Positions 26,135 to 37,179 of a stretch of DNA of 64,000 bases are shown here, piece after piece. The notes below the pieces were generated by a model. The model ran no database searches. It saw only the letters and a program-made list of their open reading frames with translations, and was not told the DNA's origin. The position numbers were made by a program, and so were the translations under genes. Numbering within the stretch: the stretch's first letter is position 1; the number at the start of each line of letters is the position of its first letter. This DNA is from Dyella choica (GTDB taxonomy: Bacteria; Pseudomonadota; Gammaproteobacteria; Xanthomonadales; Rhodanobacteraceae), in the NCBI RefSeq assembly GCF_003977665.1, contig NZ_RYYV01000008.1, forward strand, positions 124,001 to 188,000, read 5' to 3'.

Positions 26135-28480
26135 TCACCGCCACGGCCAGGGCTTGAGCGCATAGTCCTTCGGCGGCGTATCGCCAGCGAGGTATTGCAC
26201 GAAGTAATCCCAGCGGCGACGCGTCACGTATGGCGTGTCAGCAGCGTAACCGTGATGCTGGTTGGGCAGGATCAGCAGGTCGAAATCCTTGTTCGCCTTG
26301 ATCAGCGCATCCACCACCAGCAGCGTACTGTACGGCGGCACATTGTCGTCGATCGAGCCGTGCGCCAGCATCAGCTTGCCCTTGAGGTTCTTGGCGATCA
26401 GCTGGTTGGCCTGGTTGTCGTAATTGGTGCTGCCGTCCTTGTTGGTGACCAACAAGCCCTGCCACTTCTCGTCCCAATCGTCCTCGTATTCGCGGTTGTC
26501 GTGGTTGCCGCTTTCGGCCCAACCCACCTTGAAGAAATCCGGATAGCGGAACATGGCATCAGCGGTGGTATTGCCGCCGCCGGAATGGCCCCACATGCCG
26601 ACGCGATCCAGATCGATCCATGGATAGCGCTGGCCGAGCTGCTTGATCGCCGTAACCTGGTCGGGCAGCGTATTGTCGCCCGTCTGGCCATACCATGCGT
26701 CGTGGAACGCCTTGGAACGCCATGGCGTACCCATGCCATCGAGCGCCACCACAACGAAGCCCAGTTCGGCCAAGGCCTGATGGTCGCCCTCCGCCGGTGC
26801 GAAGCCGAAGGTACGCACCGAGCCGGTCTGCGGACCCGGGTAGACATAGTCGACGATGGGATATTTCCGGCCTGAATCAAAATGCGTGGGCTTGAACAGC
26901 AGACCGTACAGATCGGTCTTGCCGTCACGCGCCTTCACCACGATCTGCTCCGGTGGCTGCCAACCGGTGGCAAGCAGGCGCTTGATATCGGCCTTGGCTA
27001 CGGTTGCCATGGTGTGGCCGTCATTGGCGTCGCGCAGCACCGTGATGGGCGCATTCGTCGTGGTGGAATAACTGTCGACGAAGTACTTGCCGTCCTCCGA
27101 CAGGGTGATGGTGTGATCGGCCGGCTCCGGCGTGAGCAGCACCGGCTCGCCGCCGTCCAGGCTCACCTTCCAGAACTGCTGGTAATACGGGTTGACGCCG
27201 GGAGTACGGCCTACGCCACGGAACCATACGGTGCGCGTCTTCGCATCCACCTTCAGCACTTCGGTGACATTGCCTTCGCCGGTGGTGATGGCGTGCTTGG
27301 GCTGGCCATTGCCGAGGTCATAGAGATACAAATTGCCCCAATCGTTGCGTTCGCTGAACCAGATCGCCTCATTCGCCTCCGGCAAGTAACGCCAGTTCAC
27401 CGCGCCGTTGCCGCTTTCGTAGTAGGTGGCAACGTCTTCGTTGAAGACCGTACGCACTTCTCCGGACTTCGCATCGGCGACACGGAAGGTCTCGTGCTTG
27501 TGGTCGCGCGAGGTGGAAACGAACGCGAGCGTCTTGCCGTCCGGTGCCCATTTCACGTCGTCCCAACCACCGTCCTCACCGCAGCTTACGTCATCGCACA
27601 AGCTGGAACGGTGCTGGTCCGGCTGCATCTTCAGGCGCACCACCTTGTGCGCGGGCACATCGATGATCACGCGCTCGATCATGGTGACGTGCTCATCGCC
27701 GGCCAGCGGATATTTCCACGACTGCAGCTCGGGATGGCCGAGCTTGGTGGTGACCAGGTACATGTCGCCGGTCTTGCGCTGGTCCTGCTGGAAGGTCGCG
27801 ATCTGCTTGGAATCCTGCGACCATGCGAGGATCGCGTTATCGGTGTGCTTCCAGCCGGCGTTGTCGGTGGCGTAACCGAAATTCTCCACGCCATCGGTGG
27901 TGAGCTGGGTTTCCTTGCCGCTGGCAACGTCGCGCACCCACAGATTCCAGTTGCGGATGAAGGCTTCCTGCTTGCGGTCGGGCGACAGCACGCCAGGTTC
28001 CTTGTCGCTCTTCACCAGCGTGCTCTTGTCCACGCACTCGCCGGCCGCATGCAGATTGCAGAGGTAATGCTTGCCGCCGACTTCGATGTCGTCGCGTCCG
28101 TCGGTCGCGACGCGGTAATCGGTGATGCCCAGCTTGTCCGCCTTGATGTCCTTCTTGCCGGCCTTGGCCAGTGCCGCGGCAAGCTTCGCCTGGTCGAGCA
28201 GCGGCGCAGCCTGGCCGTTGGTGGCATCCATGCGCAGGTAATGGTCCCCGCTGGCATCATGATCGACGTACCAGAAATGCGTGCCGTCCAGCCAGTGCAC
28301 GCTGCGCACCATGTGGTCGATCAGCGGCGCGGTGTTGTACGCCATGTAGCGCTCAGCTTGTGCGTAATCCTGCGCGGTGAGCGCCTGACCCGCGGCTATT
28401 GCACTGCTTGCCATCCCCATGGCCAGCAGCCCACAGACCAGTGCGCCGTGCAGGCGCGACGTGCCGATTCTCGAACGCAT
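26135..28480 (-). CDS. Dipeptidyl peptidase IV-like S9 serine peptidase
   Basis: About 781 residues with signal peptide (LHGALVCGLLAMGMASSAIAA). An eight-bladed beta-propeller (DPPIV_N type) leads into an alpha/beta hydrolase domain with catalytic Ser in MWGHSGGGNTT (near residue 633), Asp in GSIDDNVPP (about 711-712) and His in NQHHGY (about 743). The nucleophile motif is GHSGGG rather than the GWSYGG of classical DPP IV. It probably removes Xaa-Pro dipeptides from peptides in the periplasm. GGGAG five bases before the ATG at 28480 fixes the start. Followed directly by the metallopeptidase gene. Confidence 0.88.
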   Translation of the reverse strand: MRSRIGTSRLHGALVCGLLAMGMASSAIAAGQALTAQDYAQAERYMAYNTAPLIDHMVRSVHWLDGTHFWYVDHDASGDHYLRMDATNGQAAPLLDQAKLAAALAKAGKKDIKADKLGITDYRVATDGRDDIEVGGKHYLCNLHAAGECVDKSTLVKSDKEPGVLSPDRKQEAFIRNWNLWVRDVASGKETQLTTDGVENFGYATDNAGWKHTDNAILAWSQDSKQIATFQQDQRKTGDMYLVTTKLGHPELQSWKYPLAGDEHVTMIERVIIDVPAHKVVRLKMQPDQHRSSLCDDVSCGEDGGWDDVKWAPDGKTLAFVSTSRDHKHETFRVADAKSGEVRTVFNEDVATYYESGNGAVNWRYLPEANEAIWFSERNDWGNLYLYDLGNGQPKHAITTGEGNVTEVLKVDAKTRTVWFRGVGRTPGVNPYYQQFWKVSLDGGEPVLLTPEPADHTITLSEDGKYFVDSYSTTTNAPITVLRDANDGHTMATVAKADIKRLLATGWQPPEQIVVKARDGKTDLYGLLFKPTHFDSGRKYPIVDYVYPGPQTGSVRTFGFAPAEGDHQALAELGFVVVALDGMGTPWRSKAFHDAWYGQTGDNTLPDQVTAIKQLGQRYPWIDLDRVGMWGHSGGGNTTADAMFRYPDFFKVGWAESGNHDNREYEDDWDEKWQGLLVTNKDGSTNYDNQANQLIAKNLKGKLMLAHGSIDDNVPPYSTLLVVDALIKANKDFDLLILPNQHHGYAADTPYVTRRRWDYFVQYLAGDTPPKDYALKPWPWR

Positions 28481-28710
28481 GTTTGCTCCCATCGAAAAAC
28501 GAATGGCCGCGCGAGCGGCCTCCCCCCATCTTGTCACGACCCTTGATCGTAATGGTTGCGACGGAGCGTCACCCCTGCCAAAGGTCCTCAAGGATGGTCT
28601 GAATAAATCAGAGCTTGCTTAGGACAGCTTGCCCATTTGTGCGTGCGCAGCACAAAAACATACGGGTGTGTATCCTGCACGGTACCGGGCCATGGATTCG
28701 GAGCAATAAC

Positions 28711-29460
28711 ATGTCGCAGCGCTACACCCTCATCGGCAATTACATTTCACCCTATGTGCGCAAGGTGCTGGTGTGCCTGGACCTGAAGGGCCTGGATTAC
28801 GAGATCGATCCCATTTCGGCCTTCAGCGGCAACGAGAACTTCAGCCGCCTCAGCCCCCTGCGGCGCATTCCGGTGCTGATCGACGGCGAGCTGGCGCTGA
28901 ATGATTCCTCGGTGATCTGCCAGTATCTGGAAGACAAGCAACCGCAGCCTTCGCTCTATCCGAGCGACATCGGCCATCGCGCCAAAGCGCGCTGGCTGGA
29001 GGAATATGCCGATACGTACCTGGCGGACGTGCTGATCTGGCGATTGTTCTATCAGCTGACGATACGCAAATACCTGTTCCAGGAACCCACCGACGAGGCC
29101 ATCGTGCAACGTGCGCGCGAAGTGGAAATTCCGGCGGCGCTCGATTACCTGGAAACGCAGCTGCCGCAGGAAGGCTTTATTTTCGGCGAGCTGTCCATCG
29201 CCGACATCAGCATCGCCTGTTACTTTCGCACGGCTTCGTTCGTGCGCTATGCGGTGGATGCGGAGCGCTGGCCGCGCACCGCCGCGTTCGTGCAGAGGAT
29301 GCTGGCGCTCCCGCCCTTCCAGAAGCTGGCGCGGCTGGAGGAAAGCATCTTGAAGATACCCTTGGCAGAGCAGCGCAATGCATTGGCCGCGGCGGGTGCG
29401 CCGCTTACGCACGAAACTATGGGTACCTGCGCACCGCGGCGCGGGCTACCACGGGGCTAA
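28711..29460 (+). CDS. Glutathione S-transferase family protein
   Basis: About 249 residues. The thioredoxin-like N-terminal domain (YTLIGNYISPYVRKVLVCLD, then the cis-Pro segment RRIPVLIDGELALNDSSVI) binds glutathione, with SPY as the probable catalytic Ser/Tyr region; a helical C-terminal domain follows. GGAG seven bases before the ATG at 28711 supports this start over one at 28615. Likely cytoplasmic detoxification or isomerase activity; substrate unknown. The C-terminus ends just before a palindromic repeat. Confidence 0.85.
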   Translation: MSQRYTLIGNYISPYVRKVLVCLDLKGLDYEIDPISAFSGNENFSRLSPLRRIPVLIDGELALNDSSVICQYLEDKQPQPSLYPSDIGHRAKARWLEEYADTYLADVLIWRLFYQLTIRKYLFQEPTDEAIVQRAREVEIPAALDYLETQLPQEGFIFGELSIADISIACYFRTASFVRYAVDAERWPRTAAFVQRMLALPPFQKLARLEESILKIPLAEQRNALAAAGAPLTHETMGTCAPRRGLPRG

Positions 29461-29489
29461 ACTTTCGCGCTTGGCGTGGAACGGCAATC

Positions 29490-29563
29490 GTAGGCTGGGT
29501 TGTGAAACCCAGCATCGTGCGAGTTGCGAACATGGCAATGCTGGGTTTGGCAACCCAGCCTAC
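29490..29563. repeat. GTAGGCTGGG-type palindromic repeat overlapping a stop codon
   Basis: GTAGGCTGGGTTGTGAAACC inverted against GGTTTGGCAACCCAGCCTAC-type arm (29541-29563). On the minus strand the outer GTAG contributes the TAG stop codon of the LysR gene (29560-29562). Confidence 0.9.
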
Positions 29564-30459
29564 AGTTGCTTGCCGATCACTTCGATCAGCCAATCCACGA
29601 ACACCCGCAAGCGCGCCGGCATCTGCCGATGCGGCGGATACAGCACCGATACCGGCAGGGACGGCGGCGGTGAAGAGGGCAGGACTTCCTTGAGCTGGCC
29701 GCTCGCCAGCGCATCCGCCGCGCGATAGCGCGGGAACTGCGCAATGCCCAGCCCGGCCTCGCAGCAGCCCATGTAGGCTTCGACGCCGCTGACGGTCACG
29801 CGTCCGGGCAGCATAACTTCGCGCCGCTTGCGTCCCAGCATGAACTCCAGCGGCTCCACGCGGTGGGTAGTGGGCGACGCCCAGTTCACGGCGTAGTGCC
29901 CTTTGGTCAGATCCGCAAGCGTGCGCGGCATGCCGTGCCGACGCAAGTAAGCTGCACTAGCCAGGCTGGCCTGCTCCAGGCGTCCGACATGGCGTCCGAC
30001 CAGGCTGGAATCGGGCAGCTGGCCCACGCGCAACACGCAGTCCACGCCTTCACGCAGCAGATCCACCATGCCGTCGTTGGTGCTGATGTCCAGTTCGATC
30101 AGCGGATAGCGCGCGAAGAAGGCGGGCAGCGTCGGAGTCAGCCACAAGCGCGCCATCTGCGTAGGCAGATCGATGCGCAATCGGCCGCGTGGTTGCTCCG
30201 ATGCCTGGCGGAAATCGGTCTCCACCGCATCCACATCGGCAAGCAGGCGTACGCAATGGCTGTAATACGCCTCGCCCTCGCGCGTAGCTCGAACGCGGCG
30301 CGTGGTCCGCTGCAACAGCTGCGCACCGAGCCTGGCTTCCAGGCGCTTGATGGTGTGCGTAACGGTGGCGCGCGGCAGGTTCAGGTGATCGGCGGCAGCC
30401 GTAAAGCTGCCCAGCTCCACGATCCGCGTAAACAGGCGCATGGCGTCGAGGCGATCCAT
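29560..30459 (-). CDS. LysR-family transcriptional regulator
   Basis: A 299-residue LysR regulator. N-terminal HTH (GSFTAAADHLNLPRATVTHT, then IKRLEARLGAQLLQRTTRRV) and a periplasmic-binding-like effector domain. Divergent from the aldo/keto reductase gene across a 113-base gap, the usual arrangement for a LysR protein and its target, so it is inferred to control that gene. The TAG stop comes from the adjoining repeat. Confidence 0.88.
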   Translation of the reverse strand: MDRLDAMRLFTRIVELGSFTAAADHLNLPRATVTHTIKRLEARLGAQLLQRTTRRVRATREGEAYYSHCVRLLADVDAVETDFRQASEQPRGRLRIDLPTQMARLWLTPTLPAFFARYPLIELDISTNDGMVDLLREGVDCVLRVGQLPDSSLVGRHVGRLEQASLASAAYLRRHGMPRTLADLTKGHYAVNWASPTTHRVEPLEFMLGRKRREVMLPGRVTVSGVEAYMGCCEAGLGIAQFPRYRAADALASGQLKEVLPSSPPPSLPVSVLYPPHRQMPARLRVFVDWLIEVIGKQL

Positions 30460-30572
30460 GGATTGTTGATCCTGATGAAATAGTGAAGGCCATTATTGAG
30501 CATTTATCGTAGGGCCGCAGTGGCCGATGATGCGCGTGCTCCCCAACCGCCCTACCCCATGAGGCTTTCATC

Positions 30573-31565
<993 letters not shown>

Positions 31566-31618
31566 ACCGCCAAGGAAGCGATCCAGCCCATCCAGTTGGA
31601 AGGCGTCTTCGCCATTCC

Positions 31619-31682
31619 GGGCCTTCCCATGAGGGTCCGGATTGGCAGCCTGCCGCTGGCTTCGGGATGGCGAGGAAGGCCC
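31619..31682. repeat. REP-like hairpin before queF
   Basis: GGGCCTTCC (31619-31627) and GGAAGGCCC (31674-31682) are perfect inverted arms around a 46-base GC-rich spacer. The element fills most of the gap between the reductase and queF. No preQ1-type riboswitch features were found in this leader. Confidence 0.5.
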
Positions 31683-31712
31683 AAGGGTGCCCACACCCAT
31701 TAGAATGGGCGG

Positions 31713-32537
31713 ATGACCACCCCCGAACACTCCCCGCTCGGCAAGCACACCGTCTACGCCGACCGCTACGATCCCGCCCTGCTCTTCCCGATCCCCCGCC
31801 AGGTCAAGCGCGACGAAATCGGCGTGCGCGAGCCGCTGCCGTTCCAAGGCGTGGATATCTGGAATGCCTACGAGCTGTCCTGGCTGGACATGCACGGCAA
31901 GCCGGTGGCGGGCGTGGCGGAGTTCCAGGTGCCCGCGCATTCGCCGAATATCATCGAATCGAAGTCGTTCAAGTTGTACCTCAACGGCTTCGCGCAGGAG
32001 CCGCTGGCCAACGTGGCGGCGCTGAGCGCGTTGCTGCAGCAAGATCTCACTCGCGCTGCCGGCGCAGTGGTGACGGTGACGATCCGTCCGCCGCGTACCG
32101 CCCAGCATGCGTTCACCGATCTGGAGGGGGAGTCGATCGATGATCTTCCCGTAAGCATCGATCACTACGGCCCACCGCGACCTGAGTACCTGCATGCAGA
32201 TAACAGTGCCGGCGTCGTAGAAGAAACGCTGGTTTCAGACTTGCTGCGTTCCAATTGCCCGGTGACCGGACAGCCTGATTGGGGCAGTGTGCAGATCGCT
32301 TACCGTGGCGCACCGATCGATCGCGAAGGTCTGTTGCGCTACCTGGTGTCGTTCCGCACTCATAGTGAATTCCATGAGCAATGCGTAGAGCGCATCTTCA
32401 TCGACGTGATGAAGCACTGCGCGCCGGAGCGGCTCAGCGTGTACGCGCGCTACACCCGCCGCGGCGGACTGGATATCAATCCATTTCGCAGCACGGAGCG
32501 GGCCGCGCCAGACAATCTTCGAGGCGCTCGCCAATAG
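31713..32537 (+). CDS. queF: NADPH-dependent 7-cyano-7-deazaguanine reductase
   Basis: Reduces preQ0 to preQ1 in queuosine tRNA biosynthesis. The 274-residue length marks the long, bimodular (YqcD-distant) form. The QueF motif [12 protein letters not shown] is in the N-terminal half; the nucleophile Cys182 in [15 protein letters not shown] and the nearby Asp189 form the active site; [17 protein letters not shown] binds substrate and NADPH. Cytoplasmic, monocistronic here. Confidence 0.95.
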   Translation: MTTPEHSPLGKHTVYADRYDPALLFPIPRQVKRDEIGVREPLPFQGVDIWNAYELSWLDMHGKPVAGVAEFQVPAHSPNIIESKSFKLYLNGFAQEPLANVAALSALLQQDLTRAAGAVVTVTIRPPRTAQHAFTDLEGESIDDLPVSIDHYGPPRPEYLHADNSAGVVEETLVSDLLRSNCPVTGQPDWGSVQIAYRGAPIDREGLLRYLVSFRTHSEFHEQCVERIFIDVMKHCAPERLSVYARYTRRGGLDINPFRSTERAAPDNLRGARQ

Positions 32538-32628
32538 GATTGGGGGCGCGTTTCGCCCCCAATCCACAAAGCGTTCTATCCGTAGCTGGCGGGGCAGGAC
32601 ACAGCCATGCCCCTCCAGACATGCACCC

Positions 32629-35600
32629 TTAGAACGTATACCGCACCGTCACCATCGCCGACCAACGTGACACCACACGGCTGGGATCGTAGAAACCGCC
32701 GTCATAGGTCTGCAGCGGCTGCGGCTGGTAGTTGCCGTTCTTGTCGGTGGGCAGGCTGTAGAGGTACTGGCCCTGGGCATTCACGCCGGCATAGTTGACC
32801 AGCGTGCGCGTCGGATAAATACCCGTAGTGCTCTGCTGTCCCCACTTCGAATCCAAGAGATTGAGCACGTTGTAGACATCCAGGCGGATCTCACCCTTGT
32901 TGCCAGGGAAGAGGCCGGGAATCTCCTGCGCCACGCTCAGGTCCAGCTGATTGAACCACGCCGTACGGGTCGCATTGCGGCCAGCGATTTCGCCACGGTG
33001 ATGGCTCAGGTAGTCATTCGAACCGAGGAAATTCTGGAACTGCTGGATTTGCTGCGCCGTGGTGCCCGGAGCGAACGCCACCTTCGGATCGTTCACCGCC
33101 GGGATGTACACCGGTTCGAAGCCGGCAATGGCCAGGCCTGGAGCATTGGTGCCGTTGGCGTCGTTGCCGAACGTCCAGGTGTAGGTATTGCCATCGCGGC
33201 CGGAGTAGAACAACGAGGCCTTGCTCTTGTAGTCGCCGAAGAAGGCGTGCTGCCAGTCCAGGGCGAGCTTCACGCTCTTGCCGGTCTCGTAGTTCGACGT
33301 CGCACTTTCCGGATCGTTCGGATTGACGCGGGCGATGCGCGAATAGCCGTTGATGGCGATGGTATCGGTGCCCGGGTCGACATCCTTGGCGCGGTTGTAG
33401 CTGAAGGACAAGCTGCCGGACAGGTCGGCATTGAACGGCTTGCTCAAGGCCAGCGTGATCGTATCGGACGATCCCTTGTTCGTATTCTTGAGCAAGGTGG
33501 ATGCGGGACTGAAAGCGCGATTCTGGTTGGCCAGGGCATCGGCGGGTTTGCCCGCCTCACCCGGCGTACGCCAGTACTCCTGGCGGCCATCCGGCAACGT
33601 GCCGGTGGGCGCACCGAAATTCAGCACCTGGTACAAGATGCCGTCCTTCACCTGGATGTGCTCGTATTCGGCGCTGGCCATCAGGCCCCACCACGGCAAT
33701 TCGCGATCCAGCGCCAGAGAGAACTTCCACGCGCTGGGCATCTTGAAGTTCGGATCGACCACGTCGACGGAACCTGCGCCGCCGCCGCGGGGAATGTTCT
33801 GCCCGAACGGATTGGGGCTGAACGGGGCCGCCCCCGGATTGAACGACTGATACTGCAACAGCGTCACGCCGTTGTTCTGGTACGGATTGGTCAGCCACAC
33901 CACCGGTGGCGTGGTCTGGAACAAGCCGATGCCGCCACGCAACTGCGTGCGCAGTTCGCTATTGAACAGGTAGTTGAAGGACAGGCGCGGCTCGATCAAG
34001 GTGCTGCGGCTGTTGATGGTGCTGTTGTTCGCGTAGCCGAACGCCTGGCTGAAGGCGGGGTTGTACGCCGGCGTACCGGTGGCATGCGGAATATCCGCGC
34101 GCAAGCCGTATTGCACCGACAGCTGGTCGTTGACCTGCCAGGTGTCCTGCAGGAAGGGACTGAACTGGCCGTACGTCCAGCGTCCGGCGATATCGCCCAA
34201 GGCGTAGCCCGGCGCCGGATGGAACAAGGTGTACTGCTGGTAATTGCCCGCGGCGAAGTTGTTGAGACCCCAGAACGTGTACTGGCCGAATTCGGTGCGC
34301 CCGAACAGGTTGTCGATCTTCTCGCGGCGGTAATCGAACCCGCCCTTGAAAGTGTGGTCGCCCAGCACATACGTGCCGGCCCAGTACAGCAGCAGGGTCT
34401 TGGTGTTGATGTAGTTGTAGTGGCGGAACTGTTCTTCGCCCAGGTTGACCACCGGGCCACGGCCGTTGCTGGACAGGTTGACCGCCACTGCCGGCTGCTG
34501 CACAGGCGCAGTGGTTGCCTGCGTGAACTCCTGCGAAGCGATCTTCGTCTCGGTGGAGAAGTTCTCGCTCCAGTCATCGAAGAAGTGCAGCACGTAGTTG
34601 TCCGTGCTGATCGCCTTGGTATAGGTGTAGCTGCTCAAGCCCACGCTGTTGGGACCATTGCCGCCGACGGCCGGCTGGCTTTCGCGCGTGCGCTGGTAAA
34701 CGAAGCTGACGCGATGGTCGTTGCTGATGTTCCAGTCGATCTTGCCCAGATAGCGCTTGTCGTCGTACGTCAAGCCGGTGCTGCCGCCGAAGTTGCCGGG
34801 CTTTAGCCCCAAGCGGTTCGCAATATCGATGACCTTCTGCAAATCGCCGGGCGAAACCTTGTTGCTGGTGGAGGCACCGTTGCCCAGGGTGGAGTCCAGG
34901 CCGTTGGCCGAGTCCGCGCCGATGCCGTTGGTGCGTTCGTGCTCGGCCGACACGAAGAAGAACAGCTTGTCCTTCACGATCGGGCCGCCGACGTTGAAGC
35001 CACCGGTCCAGTCATTGCTGTAGCCGTGATAGTGGTAGCCCGGGTCGTTGCTGGGCAGCCAGCCGGCGTCGCCGACCAGATGGTTGGCGTTGCGGTAGGA
35101 GTAGTACACCGAGCCATGAAACTGGTTGGTGCCGGACTTGGTCACCGCATTCACGTCCGCGCCCACGGTATCGGAACCGACGTCATAGTTGGCGGTGGCG
35201 ATGTTGTATTCGGCGATCGCTTCGGGCGAGATCGGCGACTTCAGGTACGGCAGGCCGTTGGCGTTGAGGCCGAAGGGGTCGCCTTGCGGCACGCCGTCCA
35301 CCGACAGCAGGTTGTAGCGGTTGTTCATGCCCGCGGCGGAGAACGAACCCACGCCCTGGTCCATGACGCTGATGCGCGGATCCAGGCGCACGATGTCGTC
35401 GATCGAGCGGTTGCCCTGCGGCTTCGCCTGCAATTCGGCTTGCGACAGATTGGTCGCCAGCCCTTTGTTCTCGCTGCTGAAGATCTGCGCCAGGACCGAT
35501 GCCTTGACCGTCACTCCGGCCAGCGTAGCCGCCGTCTTGGCCTGCTCGGCCCCCATCACCAGGTTGATGGACGACGCCTGGCCCAGCTGCAGATAGACAT

Positions 35601-35889
35601 CGTGCGCTTCGGCGGTCGTCGTACCCGACTTGGTAGCGGTGATCTCGAACGGGCCGCCCACGCGCAGCCCCTGCGCGGTATAGCGGCCATCCGTATCGGT
35701 CGTGACGTCCTTACGCGTGCCCGAGGGCTGGTGCAGGATGGTGACCGTCGCGCCGGACACCGGGTGACCGGCTCCATCCACCACGCGACCGGTCATGCCG
35801 GACGTAGTGATGTTCTGCGCAAGAACGGGTGAGCTCAGCAAAAGGCAGGCAATGGCCAGCGAAAGCCGCTTGTGTGTCGCCGTCGTCAT
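32629..35889 (-). CDS. Oar-like TonB-dependent receptor
   Basis: About 1086 residues. Signal peptide (LSLAIACLLLSSPVLAQ) is followed by a carboxypeptidase-regulatory-like beta-sandwich (GRVVDGAGHPVSGATVTILH), a plug region and a long barrel ending in a terminal Phe (VTVRYTF). Oar-type receptors of this order are believed to move large ligands such as protein fragments across the outer membrane. The start at 35889 begins the signal peptide; upstream extension to 36099 is not credible. Only a weak GGGG lies upstream. No partner genes are adjacent. Confidence 0.88.
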   Translation of the reverse strand: MTTATHKRLSLAIACLLLSSPVLAQNITTSGMTGRVVDGAGHPVSGATVTILHQPSGTRKDVTTDTDGRYTAQGLRVGGPFEITATKSGTTTAEAHDVYLQLGQASSINLVMGAEQAKTAATLAGVTVKASVLAQIFSSENKGLATNLSQAELQAKPQGNRSIDDIVRLDPRISVMDQGVGSFSAAGMNNRYNLLSVDGVPQGDPFGLNANGLPYLKSPISPEAIAEYNIATANYDVGSDTVGADVNAVTKSGTNQFHGSVYYSYRNANHLVGDAGWLPSNDPGYHYHGYSNDWTGGFNVGGPIVKDKLFFFVSAEHERTNGIGADSANGLDSTLGNGASTSNKVSPGDLQKVIDIANRLGLKPGNFGGSTGLTYDDKRYLGKIDWNISNDHRVSFVYQRTRESQPAVGGNGPNSVGLSSYTYTKAISTDNYVLHFFDDWSENFSTETKIASQEFTQATTAPVQQPAVAVNLSSNGRGPVVNLGEEQFRHYNYINTKTLLLYWAGTYVLGDHTFKGGFDYRREKIDNLFGRTEFGQYTFWGLNNFAAGNYQQYTLFHPAPGYALGDIAGRWTYGQFSPFLQDTWQVNDQLSVQYGLRADIPHATGTPAYNPAFSQAFGYANNSTINSRSTLIEPRLSFNYLFNSELRTQLRGGIGLFQTTPPVVWLTNPYQNNGVTLLQYQSFNPGAAPFSPNPFGQNIPRGGGAGSVDVVDPNFKMPSAWKFSLALDRELPWWGLMASAEYEHIQVKDGILYQVLNFGAPTGTLPDGRQEYWRTPGEAGKPADALANQNRAFSPASTLLKNTNKGSSDTITLALSKPFNADLSGSLSFSYNRAKDVDPGTDTIAINGYSRIARVNPNDPESATSNYETGKSVKLALDWQHAFFGDYKSKASLFYSGRDGNTYTWTFGNDANGTNAPGLAIAGFEPVYIPAVNDPKVAFAPGTTAQQIQQFQNFLGSNDYLSHHRGEIAGRNATRTAWFNQLDLSVAQEIPGLFPGNKGEIRLDVYNVLNLLDSKWGQQSTTGIYPTRTLVNYAGVNAQGQYLYSLPTDKNGNYQPQPLQTYDGGFYDPSRVVSRWSAMVTVRYTF

Positions 35890-36425
35890 GACATGTAAAA
35901 CCCCAGTAGTTGATGGAATAGCCACAAAGCTCCTCTCCTTGTGAAAAGGCGTGGAAGGCGAAGCGCTTATCTGATGGCCCCTGCACCCGCGGCAGGTTGT
36001 GCTCGATGGGCAGCCGCAGGACCGCAAAATATTGCCGCAAGAAAATGACAATGTCGTGTGCCTGCCCGCGCGCCAGTCCGATGGGCTGCCCCTCCTCATT
36101 CATGCCGGCGCGCAGACCGGGCAGGCGGCACATCCATGCCGGCCTGACTGAGCCGGTCAGGTCCCCTCAGTGTGCAGGGGAGAGAACAGATCACGCGCCC
36201 TTGGTCCGACCGGTGCCTCGGCGGGCAGGTCGCTAACCCCGGACCGCTTCTTTATGAAGAGGGATGCCGAAGCCTTGCCGATGCAGGGATGTCGGCATCG
36301 GCAAACGGAAAGGCTACACTCCGCGCCCGGTCATCGGCACTTCAGATCGCCAGCGCTAACCTCGGCAGCTACCCCGATAGAACCGGTCTACCGGTAACGT
36401 TCCTCATCACTCGGAATTCCATCCC
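35890..36425. other. Divergent intergenic region, receptor / lipoprotein
   Basis: No supported gene. Short frames on both strands lack family resemblance and start signals. The region must hold the promoters of the minus-strand receptor and the plus-strand lipoprotein, but I see no clear -35/-10 pair or palindromic operator. Confidence 0.4.
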
Positions 36426-37022
36426 ATGACATTTTCCGCACGTTCCGCCGCTCCTTACAGCCTGATGTTTGCTGGCCTGCTGCTACTCAGCGCCTGCGGC
36501 AAGAACGAGCAGCAGCCCGCCGACAAGCCGGCTGCCCCCAGTACCGCACCGGCCCCCGCCAGCACCGCCGCGCAGCCGGCGCCGAGCGCCACCGCGGCTG
36601 CTCCAGCCCATTCGGCGACCGCTCCCGCGCCGGCCGCCCCGGCCAGCACCGCCGCCGCAGCTTCCGCGCCCGCCGCCGCGGAAGGCTTCCAGGTCAGCAA
36701 CGTCACCTTGGGCGATACGGTCACCACCGATCACAAGGTCAAGAAGGAAATCACCAGCTTCTCGCCCAGCCAGAAGACCATCTATGTGAGCGTCGACACC
36801 ACCGGCAGCACGCCGGGCGCCACGCTCAACGCCAAGTGGACTTATCTGGACAAGAACCAGACGATCGTGAGCACCAGCCAGTCGATCGTCGCCGACAGCC
36901 CGAGCACCACCACCTTCAGCATGAAGAACCCGGACCTGTGGCCGGAAGGCAAGTACAAGGTGGACATCTCGGTAGACGGCAAGCCGGTCGCGAGCAAGAC
37001 CTTCGAAATCAAGAAAAGCTGA
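36426..37022 (+). CDS. Hypothetical lipoprotein with Ala/Pro-rich linker
   Basis: A 198-residue protein. The signal sequence ends in a lipobox (LLLLSAC), so Cys at about residue 24 should be lipidated. A 60-residue Ala/Pro/Ser/Thr-rich low-complexity spacer follows, then a C-terminal domain of about 110 residues (FQVSNVTLGDTVTTDHKV, KWTYLDKNQTIV, YKVDISVDGKPVASKTFEI) with an Ig-like beta pattern. Probably anchored in the outer membrane with the domain held away by the linker. Function unknown. A good terminator follows directly, so it is the end of its transcript. Confidence 0.8.
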   Translation: MTFSARSAAPYSLMFAGLLLLSACGKNEQQPADKPAAPSTAPAPASTAAQPAPSATAAAPAHSATAPAPAAPASTAAAASAPAAAEGFQVSNVTLGDTVTTDHKVKKEITSFSPSQKTIYVSVDTTGSTPGATLNAKWTYLDKNQTIVSTSQSIVADSPSTTTFSMKNPDLWPEGKYKVDISVDGKPVASKTFEIKKS

Positions 37023-37044
37023 GCGCGGCAACACGATGCATACG

Positions 37045-37074
37045 GGGCGCTCCCAACGGAGCGCCCTTTGTTTT
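37045..37074 (+). terminator. Rho-independent terminator of the lipoprotein gene
   Basis: GGGCGCTC and GAGCGCCC form an eight-base stem with a six-base loop, followed by TTTGTTTT. It starts 22 bases after the lipoprotein stop codon. Confidence 0.85.
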
Positions 37075-37179
37075 GACTGGAACGTGTCATCGACACGTCC
37101 GCGATGGCAGGTCGCAAGTTATTGCCTGTCACGCCATGTATGGCACCATCGCGGTCTGGGGAATTGAGAGGCGCGGTAC

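Noticed and set aside
26882..28546. 554-codon open frame antisense to the dipeptidyl peptidase gene
   Set aside because: Complete S9 peptidase on the other strand; the antisense product is low-complexity His/Arg/Val-rich.
31566..31712. PreQ1 riboswitch in the queF leader
   Set aside because: The leader holds a GC-rich repeat hairpin but no preQ1 aptamer-like pseudoknot core; queF here is probably not controlled that way.
32998..34806. 602-codon open frame antisense to the Oar-like receptor
   Set aside because: Sense strand has signal peptide, plug and barrel; the antisense frame is a codon-bias shadow.
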